In this document: piece after piece, positions 1 through 6,370 of the stretch | Layout: every line of letters starts with the position of its first letter | Numbering within the stretch: the stretch's first letter is position 1 | NCBI GenBank assembly: GCA_902782805.1 | Contig: CACZON010000014.1 | Location: 1 to 7,664, forward strand | Direction of reading: 5' to 3' | DNA length: 7,664 nt | Source: Oscillospiraceae bacterium | Lineage (GTDB): Bacteria > Bacillota > Clostridia > Oscillospirales > Acutalibacteraceae | Program-made: the position numbers and the translations under genes | Notes under the pieces: model-generated | Database searches by the model: none | Told to the model about the DNA's origin: nothing | The model's input: only the letters and a program-made list of their open reading frames with translations

Positions 1-41
1 AGGCTTCGATGGTTGAATGAGCGATCCCACGGACGAATCCC

Positions 42-75
42 ATAAAAAAAGCACGCTTTCGCGTGCTTTTTTTAT
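42..75 (-). terminator. Intrinsic terminator after ssrA (tmRNA)
   Basis: A near-perfect inverted repeat with arms 42-56 and 61-75 flanks a four-base loop. Its core is GCACGC/GCGTGC, bordered by seven A and seven T. Read on the minus strand it is a GC hairpin followed directly by a T tract, beginning at the CCA end of the tmRNA. The A/T flanks are symmetrical, so it could also stop transcription arriving from the other side. It closes the minus-strand block of genes. Confidence 0.92.
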
Positions 76-426
76 GGTGGAGGTGAGGGGAATCGGACCC
101 CTGTCCGAAAATCGCTTGCCGAGGTTTTCTCCGAGCGCAGGCTACGTTTTGAAATTTCCTTTGCAAGGCGCCCATAGCCGGGCTCAATGCGCGGGTAGGT
201 CCGAAATCATGACCGGGGCCGGATCCCTCCCCGGTTCACGTTCACCGCTCATCGACGCTCTTACTGCGGCCGCGGTAGTCCGCAGAAGAACGGCTGCTTA
301 GTTAAGCAGCAAGAGCAACTTGTCTGTTGTCAGTTCTTTTGAAAGTTTGCGCTTTTTAAAGTGGCGAACGCAATCCACTGCTCGCTTACCAGGACTCACA
401 ATCCCCGTCGAAACCATTGCACCCCC
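75..426 (-). ncRNA. ssrA: Transfer-messenger RNA (tmRNA)
   Basis: tmRNA rescues ribosomes stalled on broken mRNA. Charged with alanine and bound to SmpB, it enters the A site and supplies a short reading frame that tags the nascent protein for proteolysis. The 5' end GGGGGTG (426-420) pairs with CACCTCC just before the encoded CCA (77-75), forming the acceptor stem with one G-U pair. The conserved 5' stretch GGTTTCGACGGGGATTG follows. The tag frame runs from about 352 to the TAA at 304-302 and reads AQTFKRTDNRQVALAA, ending in the usual VALAA. The resume codon, GCG at 352-350, is inferred from frame and context. The last sense codons and the stop sit in a hairpin (GCTGCTT/AAGCAGC), as expected for helix 5. 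The T arm is AGGGG-TCCGATT-CCCCT, with C where position 55 is normally U. The 352-nt length is typical. It lies 10 bases after smpB and is followed by a terminator. Confidence 0.97.
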
Positions 427-440
427 GTGTAAATTATCAT
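427..440 (-). promoter_or_regulatory. Probable ssrA promoter -10 box overlapping the smpB stop
   Basis: On the minus strand the hexamer GATAAT (438-433) matches TATAAT at five of six positions. It ends six bases before G426, the first base of the tmRNA acceptor stem, which is the usual -10 to +1 distance. Its first two bases (GA) are shared with the smpB stop codon TGA (439-437). I find no convincing -35 hexamer at 16-18 bp spacing, nor an extended -10 TG. Transcription could instead come by read-through from smpB with processing of the 5' end. Confidence 0.5.
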
Positions 441-901
441 GCGTTTCGCTCCTTGACGGCGCGCTCGATATTGCGCTTCGCCGTCCGCTCCGCCGCCGCG
501 GCGCGTTTGTCGTAGAGCTTTTTGCCGCGGCAGAGGCCTACGTTTACTTTGACGAGCGATCCCTTGAAATAGAGCGAAAGCGGGATCAGCGTAAGGCCCT
601 GCTGCTTGATCAGGCCGTAGAGACGCAGGATCTCGCGCTTATGCGCGAGGAGCCGGCGGTCGCGCTCCGGCGGACGGTTGAAAATATTGCCCTGCTCGTA
701 GGGGCTGATATGAACGCCCTTGAGGATCAGCTCGCCGCTGTCGACCGAGCACCAGGCGTCTTTGAGGTTCACCCTGCCCTGCCGCAGCGATTTGACTTCC
801 GTTCCGCACAGCTCGATCCCCGCTTCGAAGGTCTCTTCGATATAATAATCGTGATAGGCCTTCCGGTTCTGGACGATCGTTTTCGTATTCACTTTTTCCA
901 T
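437..901 (-). CDS. smpB: SsrA-binding protein SmpB
   Basis: This is the protein partner of tmRNA. It binds the tRNA-like domain, delivers it to the stalled ribosome, and its C-terminal tail occupies the empty mRNA channel. The 154-residue protein has the normal family length. Visible family signatures are GTEVKSLR at residues 33-40, ISPYEQGN at 65-72, the basic RDRRLLAHKREI segment at 80-91, and GKKLYDKR at 126-133. These lead into the Lys/Arg/Ala-rich tail (about 130-154), which folds in the ribosome. The ATG at 901-899 is preceded by AAGGAGG eight bases upstream, a strong ribosome binding site that fixes the start. It follows recR with a 25-base gap and ends 10 bases before its RNA partner ssrA. 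The adjacency supports both calls. The stop codon doubles as part of the probable ssrA -10 box. Confidence 0.98.
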   Translation of the reverse strand: MEKVNTKTIVQNRKAYHDYYIEETFEAGIELCGTEVKSLRQGRVNLKDAWCSVDSGELILKGVHISPYEQGNIFNRPPERDRRLLAHKREILRLYGLIKQQGLTLIPLSLYFKGSLVKVNVGLCRGKKLYDKRAAAAERTAKRNIERAVKERNA

Positions 902-926
902 CCGGAAAGCCTCCTTTTTCCGATTT

Positions 927-1529
927 TCAGATTTCGCGTCTGCCCTCCATCGCGCGCGTCAGGGTCACTTCGTCGGCGTATTCGAGATCGCCGCCGACCG
1001 GGATCCCGTAGGCGAGGCGCGTAACGCGGATGCCCATCGGCTTGATCAGGCGCGAGAGGTACATCGCCGTCGCTTCGCCTTCGATCGTCGGATTCGTCGC
1101 CATGATGATTTCCTTGAGATTCGGATCGGAGAGACGCTTGATCAGCTCCGAAATGCAGAGATCATCCGGTCCGACGCCCGAAAGCGGCGAGATCGTCCCG
1201 TGGAGAACGTGGTAAAGGCCGTTGTACTCGTTGACGCGCTCGAGCGCGAAAACGTCGCGCGGATCCTCCACGACGCAGATGACGGAGCGGTCGCGCGTTT
1301 CGCTCGCGCATACGGGGCAGAGCTCCTGATCCGTCAAATTGCAGCAGACGCTGCAGTAGTGGATTTTCTCGTGGGCTTCCTCGAGCGTCGAGGTCAATGC
1401 CTTGAGCTCTTCAGCCTTGAGATTCAAAATATAATATGCGAGGCGCTGGGCGCTTTTATGCCCGATGCCCGGCATTTTTTCAAGCTGTTCGACCAGCCGC
1501 TCGAGCGGCACTACGTGGTACGAGGCCAT
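927..1529 (-). CDS. recR: Recombination mediator protein RecR
   Basis: RecR works with RecF/RecO to load RecA onto gapped single-stranded DNA during recombinational repair. Its 200 residues match the usual family length. In order there are: a helix-hairpin-helix segment with GIGHKSAQRLA at 21-31; a four-cysteine zinc site at C59, C62, C71 and C74; and a Toprim domain opening with VICVVEDPRD at 83-92 (acidic E88, D89), containing ATNPTIEGEATA at 144-155 and ending near YGIPVGGDLEYAD at 174-186. The ATG at 1529 lies four bases after the ybaB stop and has no clear Shine-Dalgarno sequence, so translation is probably coupled to ybaB. The dnaX-ybaB-recR order is widely conserved in bacteria. Confidence 0.98.
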   Translation of the reverse strand: MASYHVVPLERLVEQLEKMPGIGHKSAQRLAYYILNLKAEELKALTSTLEEAHEKIHYCSVCCNLTDQELCPVCASETRDRSVICVVEDPRDVFALERVNEYNGLYHVLHGTISPLSGVGPDDLCISELIKRLSDPNLKEIIMATNPTIEGEATAMYLSRLIKPMGIRVTRLAYGIPVGGDLEYADEVTLTRAMEGRREI

Positions 1530-1533
1530 CGCT

Positions 1534-1884
1534 TCAGAACATTCCCGGCAGATTGAACCCGCCGGAAAGCTTCGCCATCGTATCGTCGCGATCCTGCGCC
1601 GCGGCGCGAAGCGCCTCGTTGACCGCCGCCATCACGAGGTCGGCGAGCATCTCGACGTCTTCGGGATCAACGACTTCGGGTTTGATCTCGATCGCGCGGA
1701 CTTCCATTTTTCCGGTAACGGTCGCCCGGACGGCCTCGCCGCCGGCCGCCGCCGTATATTCCTTTGCCTCCAGCGCTTCCTGCGCGGCTGCCATATCCTC
1801 CTGCATCTTCTGCGCCTGGCGCGCGAGCTGCTGGAGATTCGAGGCGCCGCCGGAGCCGTAACCCTGCGGTAATCTTGCTTTCAT
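1534..1884 (-). CDS. ybaB: YbaB/EbfC family nucleoid-associated protein
   Basis: This is a small DNA-binding protein of the YbaB/EbfC family. Members form dimers with a pincer-like shape and bind DNA with low specificity; their exact role is unsettled, but the gene is usually found between dnaX and recR, as here. The 116 residues start with a Gly/Pro-rich leader (about 1-14). A long amphipathic helix rich in Gln, Glu and Ala follows (NLQQLARQAQKMQEDMAAAQ, 16-35). Next comes the beta segment VRATVTGKMEVRAIEIKPEVV (about 52-72) with the family-typical GKMEV core. A C-terminal helix leads into a Gly-rich end (GGFNLPGMF). The ATG at 1884 is preceded by AAGGAGG, nine bases away, which overlaps the dnaX stop codon. 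The two genes are thus tightly linked. Confidence 0.95.
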   Translation of the reverse strand: MKARLPQGYGSGGASNLQQLARQAQKMQEDMAAAQEALEAKEYTAAAGGEAVRATVTGKMEVRAIEIKPEVVDPEDVEMLADLVMAAVNEALRAAAQDRDDTMAKLSGGFNLPGMF

Positions 1885-1897
1885 AACTGGTTCCTCC

Positions 1898-3580
1898 TTA
1901 CGGGCGGGTTTCGATCTCGATTCCGAGATCTTCCGCTTTTTTCATAAAGTCACGAAGCGGATCTTCCGCTTCCTCTTCCTTTTCGCGGGGCTTATACGGC
2001 CCGAGGCGATAGGTTTTTCCGGTTACCTGGCGGATCGCGTCACGCATGCGGTCGCGCTGCGCCGGTTTGCGCAGCAGTTCAAAGGCGATTTTGTTCGGCG
2101 CGTCGATCAGCATCAGGTCGCCCGAAATATAGGCGCTCGATCCGCCGAACGCCGAAGCGATCGATTGGGAATAGCTTTTCAGGATCTGCAGAATCTCCGG
2201 CCACTGCGCAAAGCGCTGGGCGTCCTTCGAGGGGTTCTCCGCCCGGGTATTTTGCTGCGCGGCAGGGTATGCGGGTTTTTCGGCGCCAAGGGGCGCTTCC
2301 GCCGGTTTTGCCGGCTCGGCCGAAACAGGTTCGGCCGGTCTCGGCGCCGGGCGCTTCGCCGGGAATTCTTCTTTCGGCGCAGCGGACTTTTCCGCTTGCG
2401 CGCGCGGTTTCGCGGCGGGCACTTCCGCCGGGGCTGCGCTTTTGCCCGCTTCGAGCGCTTCGATTCGCCGCAGCAGCGCTTCGGGAGAGGAATCCATCTC
2501 CTTTGCGCAGACGCGGATCAGCGCCATTTCGAGCTCGGTGCGCTTGTTGCCGCCGCGGTTCATCCGCTCGAGCGCATCCTGCAGCAGATCGATCGTCCGC
2601 AGGATCTTCGAAAGCGTCGTTTTCTCCGCCTGGGTTTTCAGAAGCGCGAGATTCTCCGCCGAGGTTTCAAGCACCGTCTCCGGATTCTTCATCGTTTTTA
2701 CGAGCATCAGCGAGCGGAAATGGTCGCTCAGATCCTCCGCAAGGCGAACGATATCCTTCGCGCCGGAGTAGAGGACGTCGACCGCTTCAAGTACGGCGGC
2801 GGTATCGCGGTCAAAGATCGCGTCGGCCATCTTGAAGAGATACTCGTTGGAAGCGATGCCGACGATTTCGCGGACCTTTTCTTCCGAGAGTTCCTTCGAA
2901 ACGCCGATGCACTGGTCGAGCACCGAGAGCGCGTCGCGCAGGGCGCCATCCGCAAGATTCGCGATCAGCAGCGCCGCTTCGGGAGATAGCTCGACCGATT
3001 CCTGCCCGGCGATATAGGAGAGCCGCTCGGCGATCTCCCGCGGGGAGATGCGCCGGAAATCGAACCGCTGGCAGCGGGAAAGGATCGTAGCCGGGAGCTT
3101 ATGCAGCTCGGTTGTGGCAAGGATAAAAATCACGTGCTCCGGGGGCTCCTCGAGCGTTTTCAACAGCGCATTGAAGGCCGAAATCGAAAGCATATGGACT
3201 TCGTCGATGATATAGACGCGGAATTTGCAGGCAGCGGGGGTATAATTCGCTTCCTCGCGCAGTGTGCGGATATTGTCGACGCCGTTGTTGCTCGCGGCGT
3301 CGATTTCGAGGATATCGAGGATGCTGCCGTTGTCGATCCCGCGGCAGATCTCACATTCGCCGCAGGGATCCCCCTCGCGCGGTGAGAGGCAGTTGACGGC
3401 TTTTGCGAGGATTTTGGCGCAGGTGGTCTTCCCCGTTCCGCGCGAACCGGTAAAGAGGTACGCGTGGGAAACGCGGCCGGATTTCAGCTCGTTGCGCAGC
3501 GTTACGGTGACCTGCGGCTGACCGACGACGTCTTCGAAAACGCGCGGTCTCCATTTGCGGTACAAAACCTGATACGGCAA
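1898..3580 (-). CDS. dnaX: DNA polymerase III subunit gamma/tau
   Basis: This is the AAA+ subunit of the clamp loader, which opens the beta sliding clamp and organises the replisome. From the TTG at 3580 the protein has 560 residues and begins PYQVLYRKWRP after the initiator, the classic family N-terminus. A G-rich ribosome binding site (AAGGGGGGGTGAGG) lies just upstream. Walker A is GSRGTGKT at 45-52. The zinc cysteines are C64, C73, C76 and C79. Walker B is IIDEVH at 124-129, sensor 1 is ATTE at 155-158, and the SRC motif with the arginine finger is at 168-170. An Ala/Pro/Glu-rich linker covers roughly 395-475, followed by a short C-terminal domain. The frame stays open to an ATG at 3700, but those 40 extra codons lie in the SRP RNA and look nothing like DnaX, so I reject that start. 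I see no E. coli-like mid-gene frameshift signal for a separate gamma form. Confidence 0.96.
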   Translation of the reverse strand: MPYQVLYRKWRPRVFEDVVGQPQVTVTLRNELKSGRVSHAYLFTGSRGTGKTTCAKILAKAVNCLSPREGDPCGECEICRGIDNGSILDILEIDAASNNGVDNIRTLREEANYTPAACKFRVYIIDEVHMLSISAFNALLKTLEEPPEHVIFILATTELHKLPATILSRCQRFDFRRISPREIAERLSYIAGQESVELSPEAALLIANLADGALRDALSVLDQCIGVSKELSEEKVREIVGIASNEYLFKMADAIFDRDTAAVLEAVDVLYSGAKDIVRLAEDLSDHFRSLMLVKTMKNPETVLETSAENLALLKTQAEKTTLSKILRTIDLLQDALERMNRGGNKRTELEMALIRVCAKEMDSSPEALLRRIEALEAGKSAAPAEVPAAKPRAQAEKSAAPKEEFPAKRPAPRPAEPVSAEPAKPAEAPLGAEKPAYPAAQQNTRAENPSKDAQRFAQWPEILQILKSYSQSIASAFGGSSAYISGDLMLIDAPNKIAFELLRKPAQRDRMRDAIRQVTGKTYRLGPYKPREKEEEAEDPLRDFMKKAEDLGIEIETRP

Positions 3581-3594
3581 AGCCTCACCCCCCC
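3581..3594 (-). promoter_or_regulatory. Ribosome binding site of dnaX
   Basis: On the minus strand, seven consecutive G run into TGAGGCT and then the TTG codon at 3580-3578. GGGGGTGA matches the anti-Shine-Dalgarno complement GGAGGTGA with a single A-to-G change, at normal spacing. This supports the TTG start and separates dnaX from the SRP RNA, whose 3' end lies only about 20 bases upstream. Confidence 0.7.
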
Positions 3595-3599
3595 TTATG

Positions 3600-3613
3600 A
3601 AAAAATGCAAGGC
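3600..3613 (-). terminator. Probable 3' end and terminator of the SRP RNA
   Basis: The 3' strand of the closing helix, GCCTTGCA (3613-3606), pairs with TGCAGGGC (3767-3760) with one G-U pair. It is followed directly by six T. A GC-containing stem plus a T tract resembles an intrinsic terminator in which the RNA's own closing helix serves as the hairpin. The stem is long-range, so termination may be incomplete, allowing read-through into dnaX. Confidence 0.5.
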
Positions 3614-3776
3614 TTCTGATGCGCTCTGAAATACGGGACGCAGGCAACCTGCATCGCGAAAAGCAATCCGCTTAATGCTGCTCGGTTCCCCGCCTGACAT
3701 GGTTCACGGCGCCTGACCGTGCAGACCCGCGGCCCGTATCTCAAAGCGCATCGGCCTTCGCCCTGCACCCTTTTAC
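3602..3776 (-). ncRNA. ffs: Signal recognition particle RNA (4.5S / scRNA), Alu domain not seen
   Basis: This RNA scaffolds the SRP with Ffh and directs ribosomes making membrane and secreted proteins to FtsY. The diagnostic part is the helix 8 domain: TGAACCATGTCAGG, the capped stem CGG-GGAA-CCG, then AGCAGCATTAAG (within about 3706-3671). It closely follows the B. subtilis scRNA as I remember it, but with the tetraloop stem changed on both strands, so pairing is kept. Outer arms 3752-3733 and 3637-3618 form a 20-bp helix with only two G-U wobbles. A closing helix pairs 3767-3760 with 3613-3606. The whole RNA folds as one long hairpin of about 165-175 nt. That is longer than E. coli 4.5S (114 nt), and the 5'/3' Alu elements of the roughly 270-nt Bacillus type are not visible. 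The 5' end is inferred from the promoter and the 3' end from the T tract. Confidence 0.93.
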
Positions 3777-3782
3777 GAAATT

Positions 3783-3811
3783 ATTATATCTGATTTTCCG
3801 GAAAAATACAA
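3783..3811 (-). promoter_or_regulatory. Sigma-A-type promoter for the SRP RNA
   Basis: On the minus strand a perfect TATAAT (3788-3783) lies 17 bp downstream of TTGTAT, which keeps the TTG of the -35 consensus but otherwise matches weakly. Seven bases further downstream is G3776, just before the closing helix of the SRP RNA. The spacer includes the small palindrome TTTTCCGGAAAA. I see no terminator between the rqcH stop (3838) and this promoter, so upstream transcripts may also run in. It probably drives dnaX as well, by read-through. Confidence 0.8.
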
Positions 3812-3837
3812 GCCTTTTGAGAAATTTCGCCGTACGT

Positions 3838-5580
3838 TCAAAAATCCCGCTGCGGGTCGACGTAGACGGTCTTATAGTGGGTATAGATCACCTTGCCCGG
3901 CTTGGCGCCCTGGGGTTTCTGGACGTAGCGCACGAACGCGTAATCGACCGGCACCTGCGCGGAGTTTTTCGCGCGGCTGTGGCGCGCGGCGAGCGCCGCC
4001 GCCTCGGCGATATCGCGGTCGTCCGGCTCGGTGCCGGACAGGAGCAGAATCGCGTGGGAGCCGGGGATATTCTTCGTATGGAGCCAGAGGTCGCTTTTCT
4101 TCGCGAATTTGAGCGTCAGTTCGTCGTTCCCGCGGTTGTTGCGCCCGATCAGAACGGTTTTTCCGGAGCGGAGCGTGAATTCGAACGGCGGGAGGCGCTT
4201 TTCCTTCGGCGCGCGCCGGTCGTTCTGCTTTCGCAGATAGCCCTGTTCGCGCAGCTCGGCGCGGATCTCGTTGAGATCGTTCTCGTTTTCGGCGCGGGAG
4301 AGCTCGTCGAATACCGTTTCGAGGTAGGAAAGCTCCTCCTCGGCCGAGGCGATCAGCCCGCTGAGCTTTTCGTTCGCCGTTTTCGCCTTGCGGTAGTCTT
4401 TATAATATTTCTGGGCGTTCTGCTGGGCGGTAAGCGCCGGATTGAGCGCGATTTTAATCGGTTTCAGTTCGGGATCGTAGTAGTTTTCGAGCGTGATCTC
4501 GCGCATGCCCTTTTCGATCCGGCAGAGGTTCGCCGTCAAAAGATCGCCGCAGATCCGCTTTTCCTCGCGGTTTTCGCTCTGGGTCAGCTCCGCGCGCTGG
4601 TTCTGGATCTTGCGCGAAAGGCGCTCGGTATGATTGACGAGGACCTTCAGCAGATCCGCGGAGCGCTGGCGCATCCGCTCCGAGCGGTCGCGCTCGCCCC
4701 AGAACGCTTCCAAAAGCGCGGAATAGCTTTCTTTGCGGATCGCCTTTGCCGCCGTACCGTACTGGTCGGGGCGCAGGAACGTAAAATCAAGCGGCGTGCC
4801 GTCCGTTTTGAGGAGCAGATACGGTTCTCCGGAATCGTTTTCGAGCGTTTCGCGCAGCGAAGAAAGGAAAAACAAGAGGCGTTCCTCCTCGTGCGCCGGG
4901 CGTTCCTTCGAATAGACCTCGCGCCCGCGGCCGACGTAATAGGCTGCCTCGCGGCAGACGATCGGCGAGACGCCCTGCAGCACGGCGAGCAGCCCTTTTG
5001 AGAGCTCCATTTCGCGCGGGAGCGCCGAAAGCTTCGCGAGAATCTGCCCGTTGTCAGATTCCAGGATGCAGAGTTTTTCCTGCGGCGGCGGCAGGCGGTA
5101 CAAAAGGCCGGGCAGGATCATCCGCTCGCGGCTCATCTCGGAATCGACGCGCTTTAAGGAATCGACGATCGTCCCGTCGCGCCCGATCAGGATCACGTTG
5201 CTGTATTTGCCCATCGTCTCGATCGCGAGGGTCAAAGGCGCCGCTTCGCCGAGCTCGTCGAGCGCTTCAAAATCAAAATAGAGAGCGCGCTCGAGGCCGA
5301 GCTGGCGGATATCGAGCAGCTTTGCGCCGACAAGGCGTTTGCGCAGCAGCATGCAGAACATCGGCGGCTGCTTCGGGTTTTCCGGCAGGCTTTCGATCAG
5401 CCCGAGGCGCGCGGAACCGGGCCGCGCCGAAAGGAGCAGCCGTTTTGTTTCACGCTTCGTATGACATTGCAGAACGATCTCGTCGCGGCTCGGCTCAAAG
5501 ATTTTGTCGACCTTTGCGCCGGAGAGCTCCGCGAGCAGTTCGTTTCGGATCAGATGAATCAACGCGCCGTCGAGTGCCAT
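3838..5580 (-). CDS. rqcH: Ribosome quality-control factor RqcH (Rqc2/NEMF, NFACT family)
   Basis: RqcH binds the large ribosomal subunit still carrying a stalled peptidyl-tRNA and recruits tRNA-Ala, adding C-terminal alanine tails that mark the chain for degradation. The 580 residues compare with about 570 in B. subtilis. The N-terminus MALDG and an NFACT-N domain (about 1-200) are followed by a helix-hairpin-helix-like part (LLAVLQGVSPIVCREAAYYVG, 197-217). Two charged helical coiled-coil segments (about 295-345 and 385-450) precede an NFACT-R domain (about 465-560) with SDLWLHTKNIPGSHA at 496-510. Residues 97-98 are Glu-Arg, aligning by position with the Asp-Arg pair reported as important for tailing. 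The ATG at 5580 has GGAG upstream. It lies 19 bases after the NIF3 gene. Older annotations call such proteins fibronectin-binding (FbpA); the intracellular rescue role fits better. Confidence 0.95.
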   Translation of the reverse strand: MALDGALIHLIRNELLAELSGAKVDKIFEPSRDEIVLQCHTKRETKRLLLSARPGSARLGLIESLPENPKQPPMFCMLLRKRLVGAKLLDIRQLGLERALYFDFEALDELGEAAPLTLAIETMGKYSNVILIGRDGTIVDSLKRVDSEMSRERMILPGLLYRLPPPQEKLCILESDNGQILAKLSALPREMELSKGLLAVLQGVSPIVCREAAYYVGRGREVYSKERPAHEEERLLFFLSSLRETLENDSGEPYLLLKTDGTPLDFTFLRPDQYGTAAKAIRKESYSALLEAFWGERDRSERMRQRSADLLKVLVNHTERLSRKIQNQRAELTQSENREEKRICGDLLTANLCRIEKGMREITLENYYDPELKPIKIALNPALTAQQNAQKYYKDYRKAKTANEKLSGLIASAEEELSYLETVFDELSRAENENDLNEIRAELREQGYLRKQNDRRAPKEKRLPPFEFTLRSGKTVLIGRNNRGNDELTLKFAKKSDLWLHTKNIPGSHAILLLSGTEPDDRDIAEAAALAARHSRAKNSAQVPVDYAFVRYVQKPQGAKPGKVIYTHYKTVYVDPQRDF

Positions 5581-5599
5581 AATTTTTCTCCGTTCTGAT

Positions 5600-6370
5600 T
5601 TACAGGAAGCAGACGGGAGGTTTCTCGTCCGCGGTCTTGAAAGTTACGTTCGGAAACCGCGCCGCGAGCTTTTCGCAAAGCGGTTTTACAACAACGATTT
5701 CGGTGTCAAAATGACCGGCTTCGACCGCCGCGATCCCGAGCGCGTCCGCAAGCAGGAATTCGTGGTGACCGATTTCGCCGCTTAAAAAGGCGTCCGCGCC
5801 GGCTTTGGAGGCGTTTTCGAGGAAATCGCCGCCCGCGCCGCTTAGAAGGCCTACTGTTTTGACCGTTCCGCCGCCGTTCGTATAGCGCACCGAGCCGGCG
5901 GACAGCTTTTCCCTGACAAGCGCCGCGAACGCTTCGGCCGACAGTTTTCGGGGAAGCTCGCCGAGGAACCACTGCGGCACGCCGCTTTCGGGCAGGCGGT
6001 CCATCCCACGCAGGTTATCGATCCCGATTGTTTCGGCAAGGCAGCGGTTGACGCCGAATTCTTCCGACAGATCGAGGTTCGTATGGGCGCAGATCGCGGC
6101 GATCTCCGCCTTTGCGAGCAAATAGGGAACCTCGTTGGGCCCAAGCGATTTGAGCGGATGAAAGATCACCGGATGGTGGCTGACGATCAGCTGCGCGCCG
6201 AAGGCGATCGCCTGGGCGACGACCTGATGCGTGATATCGAGCGCGACGAGCGCTTTTTCTACTTCCCGTTCACCGCCGCCGACGAGCAGGCCAACGTTGT
6301 CAAAATCCAGCGCGCTTCCGAACGGCGCGAAGGAATCCATAAATTCGTAGATTTCACGAACCTTTGTCAT
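5600..6370 (-). CDS. NIF3/DUF34 family dinuclear metal-binding protein (YbgI/YqfO-like)
   Basis: This is a member of the NIF3 (DUF34) family, toroidal hexamers with a two-metal site. The cellular role is unresolved, and the old label GTP cyclohydrolase I type 2 is poorly supported. From the ATG at 6370 it has 256 residues. Visible motifs are DFDNVGLLVGG at 22-32, SHHPVIFHPLK at 64-74 (metal ligands H65, H66), HTNLD at 96-100, GEIGHHE at 198-204 and GHFDTE at 219-224 (ligands H220, E224). The length matches the short E. coli YbgI form and lacks the PII-like insert of the longer B. subtilis YqfO. GGAGG seven bases before the ATG supports the start. The frame is open upstream to 6595, but that part is the out-of-frame shadow of trmK. 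The ATG overlaps the trmK stop as ATGA, indicating coupled translation. Confidence 0.94.
   Translation of the reverse strand: MTKVREIYEFMDSFAPFGSALDFDNVGLLVGGGEREVEKALVALDITHQVVAQAIAFGAQLIVSHHPVIFHPLKSLGPNEVPYLLAKAEIAAICAHTNLDLSEEFGVNRCLAETIGIDNLRGMDRLPESGVPQWFLGELPRKLSAEAFAALVREKLSAGSVRYTNGGGTVKTVGLLSGAGGDFLENASKAGADAFLSGEIGHHEFLLADALGIAAVEAGHFDTEIVVVKPLCEKLAARFPNVTFKTADEKPPVCFL

Noticed and set aside
17..301. Plus-strand open frame of 94 codons
   Set aside because: It lies over the terminator and the 3' two thirds of the tmRNA gene; the sequence is fully explained by the RNA.
320..1024. Plus-strand open frame of 234 codons
   Set aside because: It is antisense to smpB and part of recR, has an Arg-rich composition typical of GC-rich shadow frames, and shows no recognisable motif.
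1940..1950. A-rich run in dnaX (ATG AAA AAA GCG) as a possible programmed frameshift site
   Set aside because: It lies about ten codons before the stop, so slippage would only alter the tail and could not create a gamma-type short form. No supporting stem-loop was seen.
3797..3808. TTTTCCGGAAAA palindrome as a terminator of rqcH or an operator
   Set aside because: The stem is too short and AT-rich, with no loop to speak of. It coincides with the SRP promoter spacer and may be chance.
3817..5001. Plus-strand open frame of 394 codons
   Set aside because: It is antisense to rqcH, whose domains and motifs are unmistakable. Long shadows are expected in GC-rich DNA.
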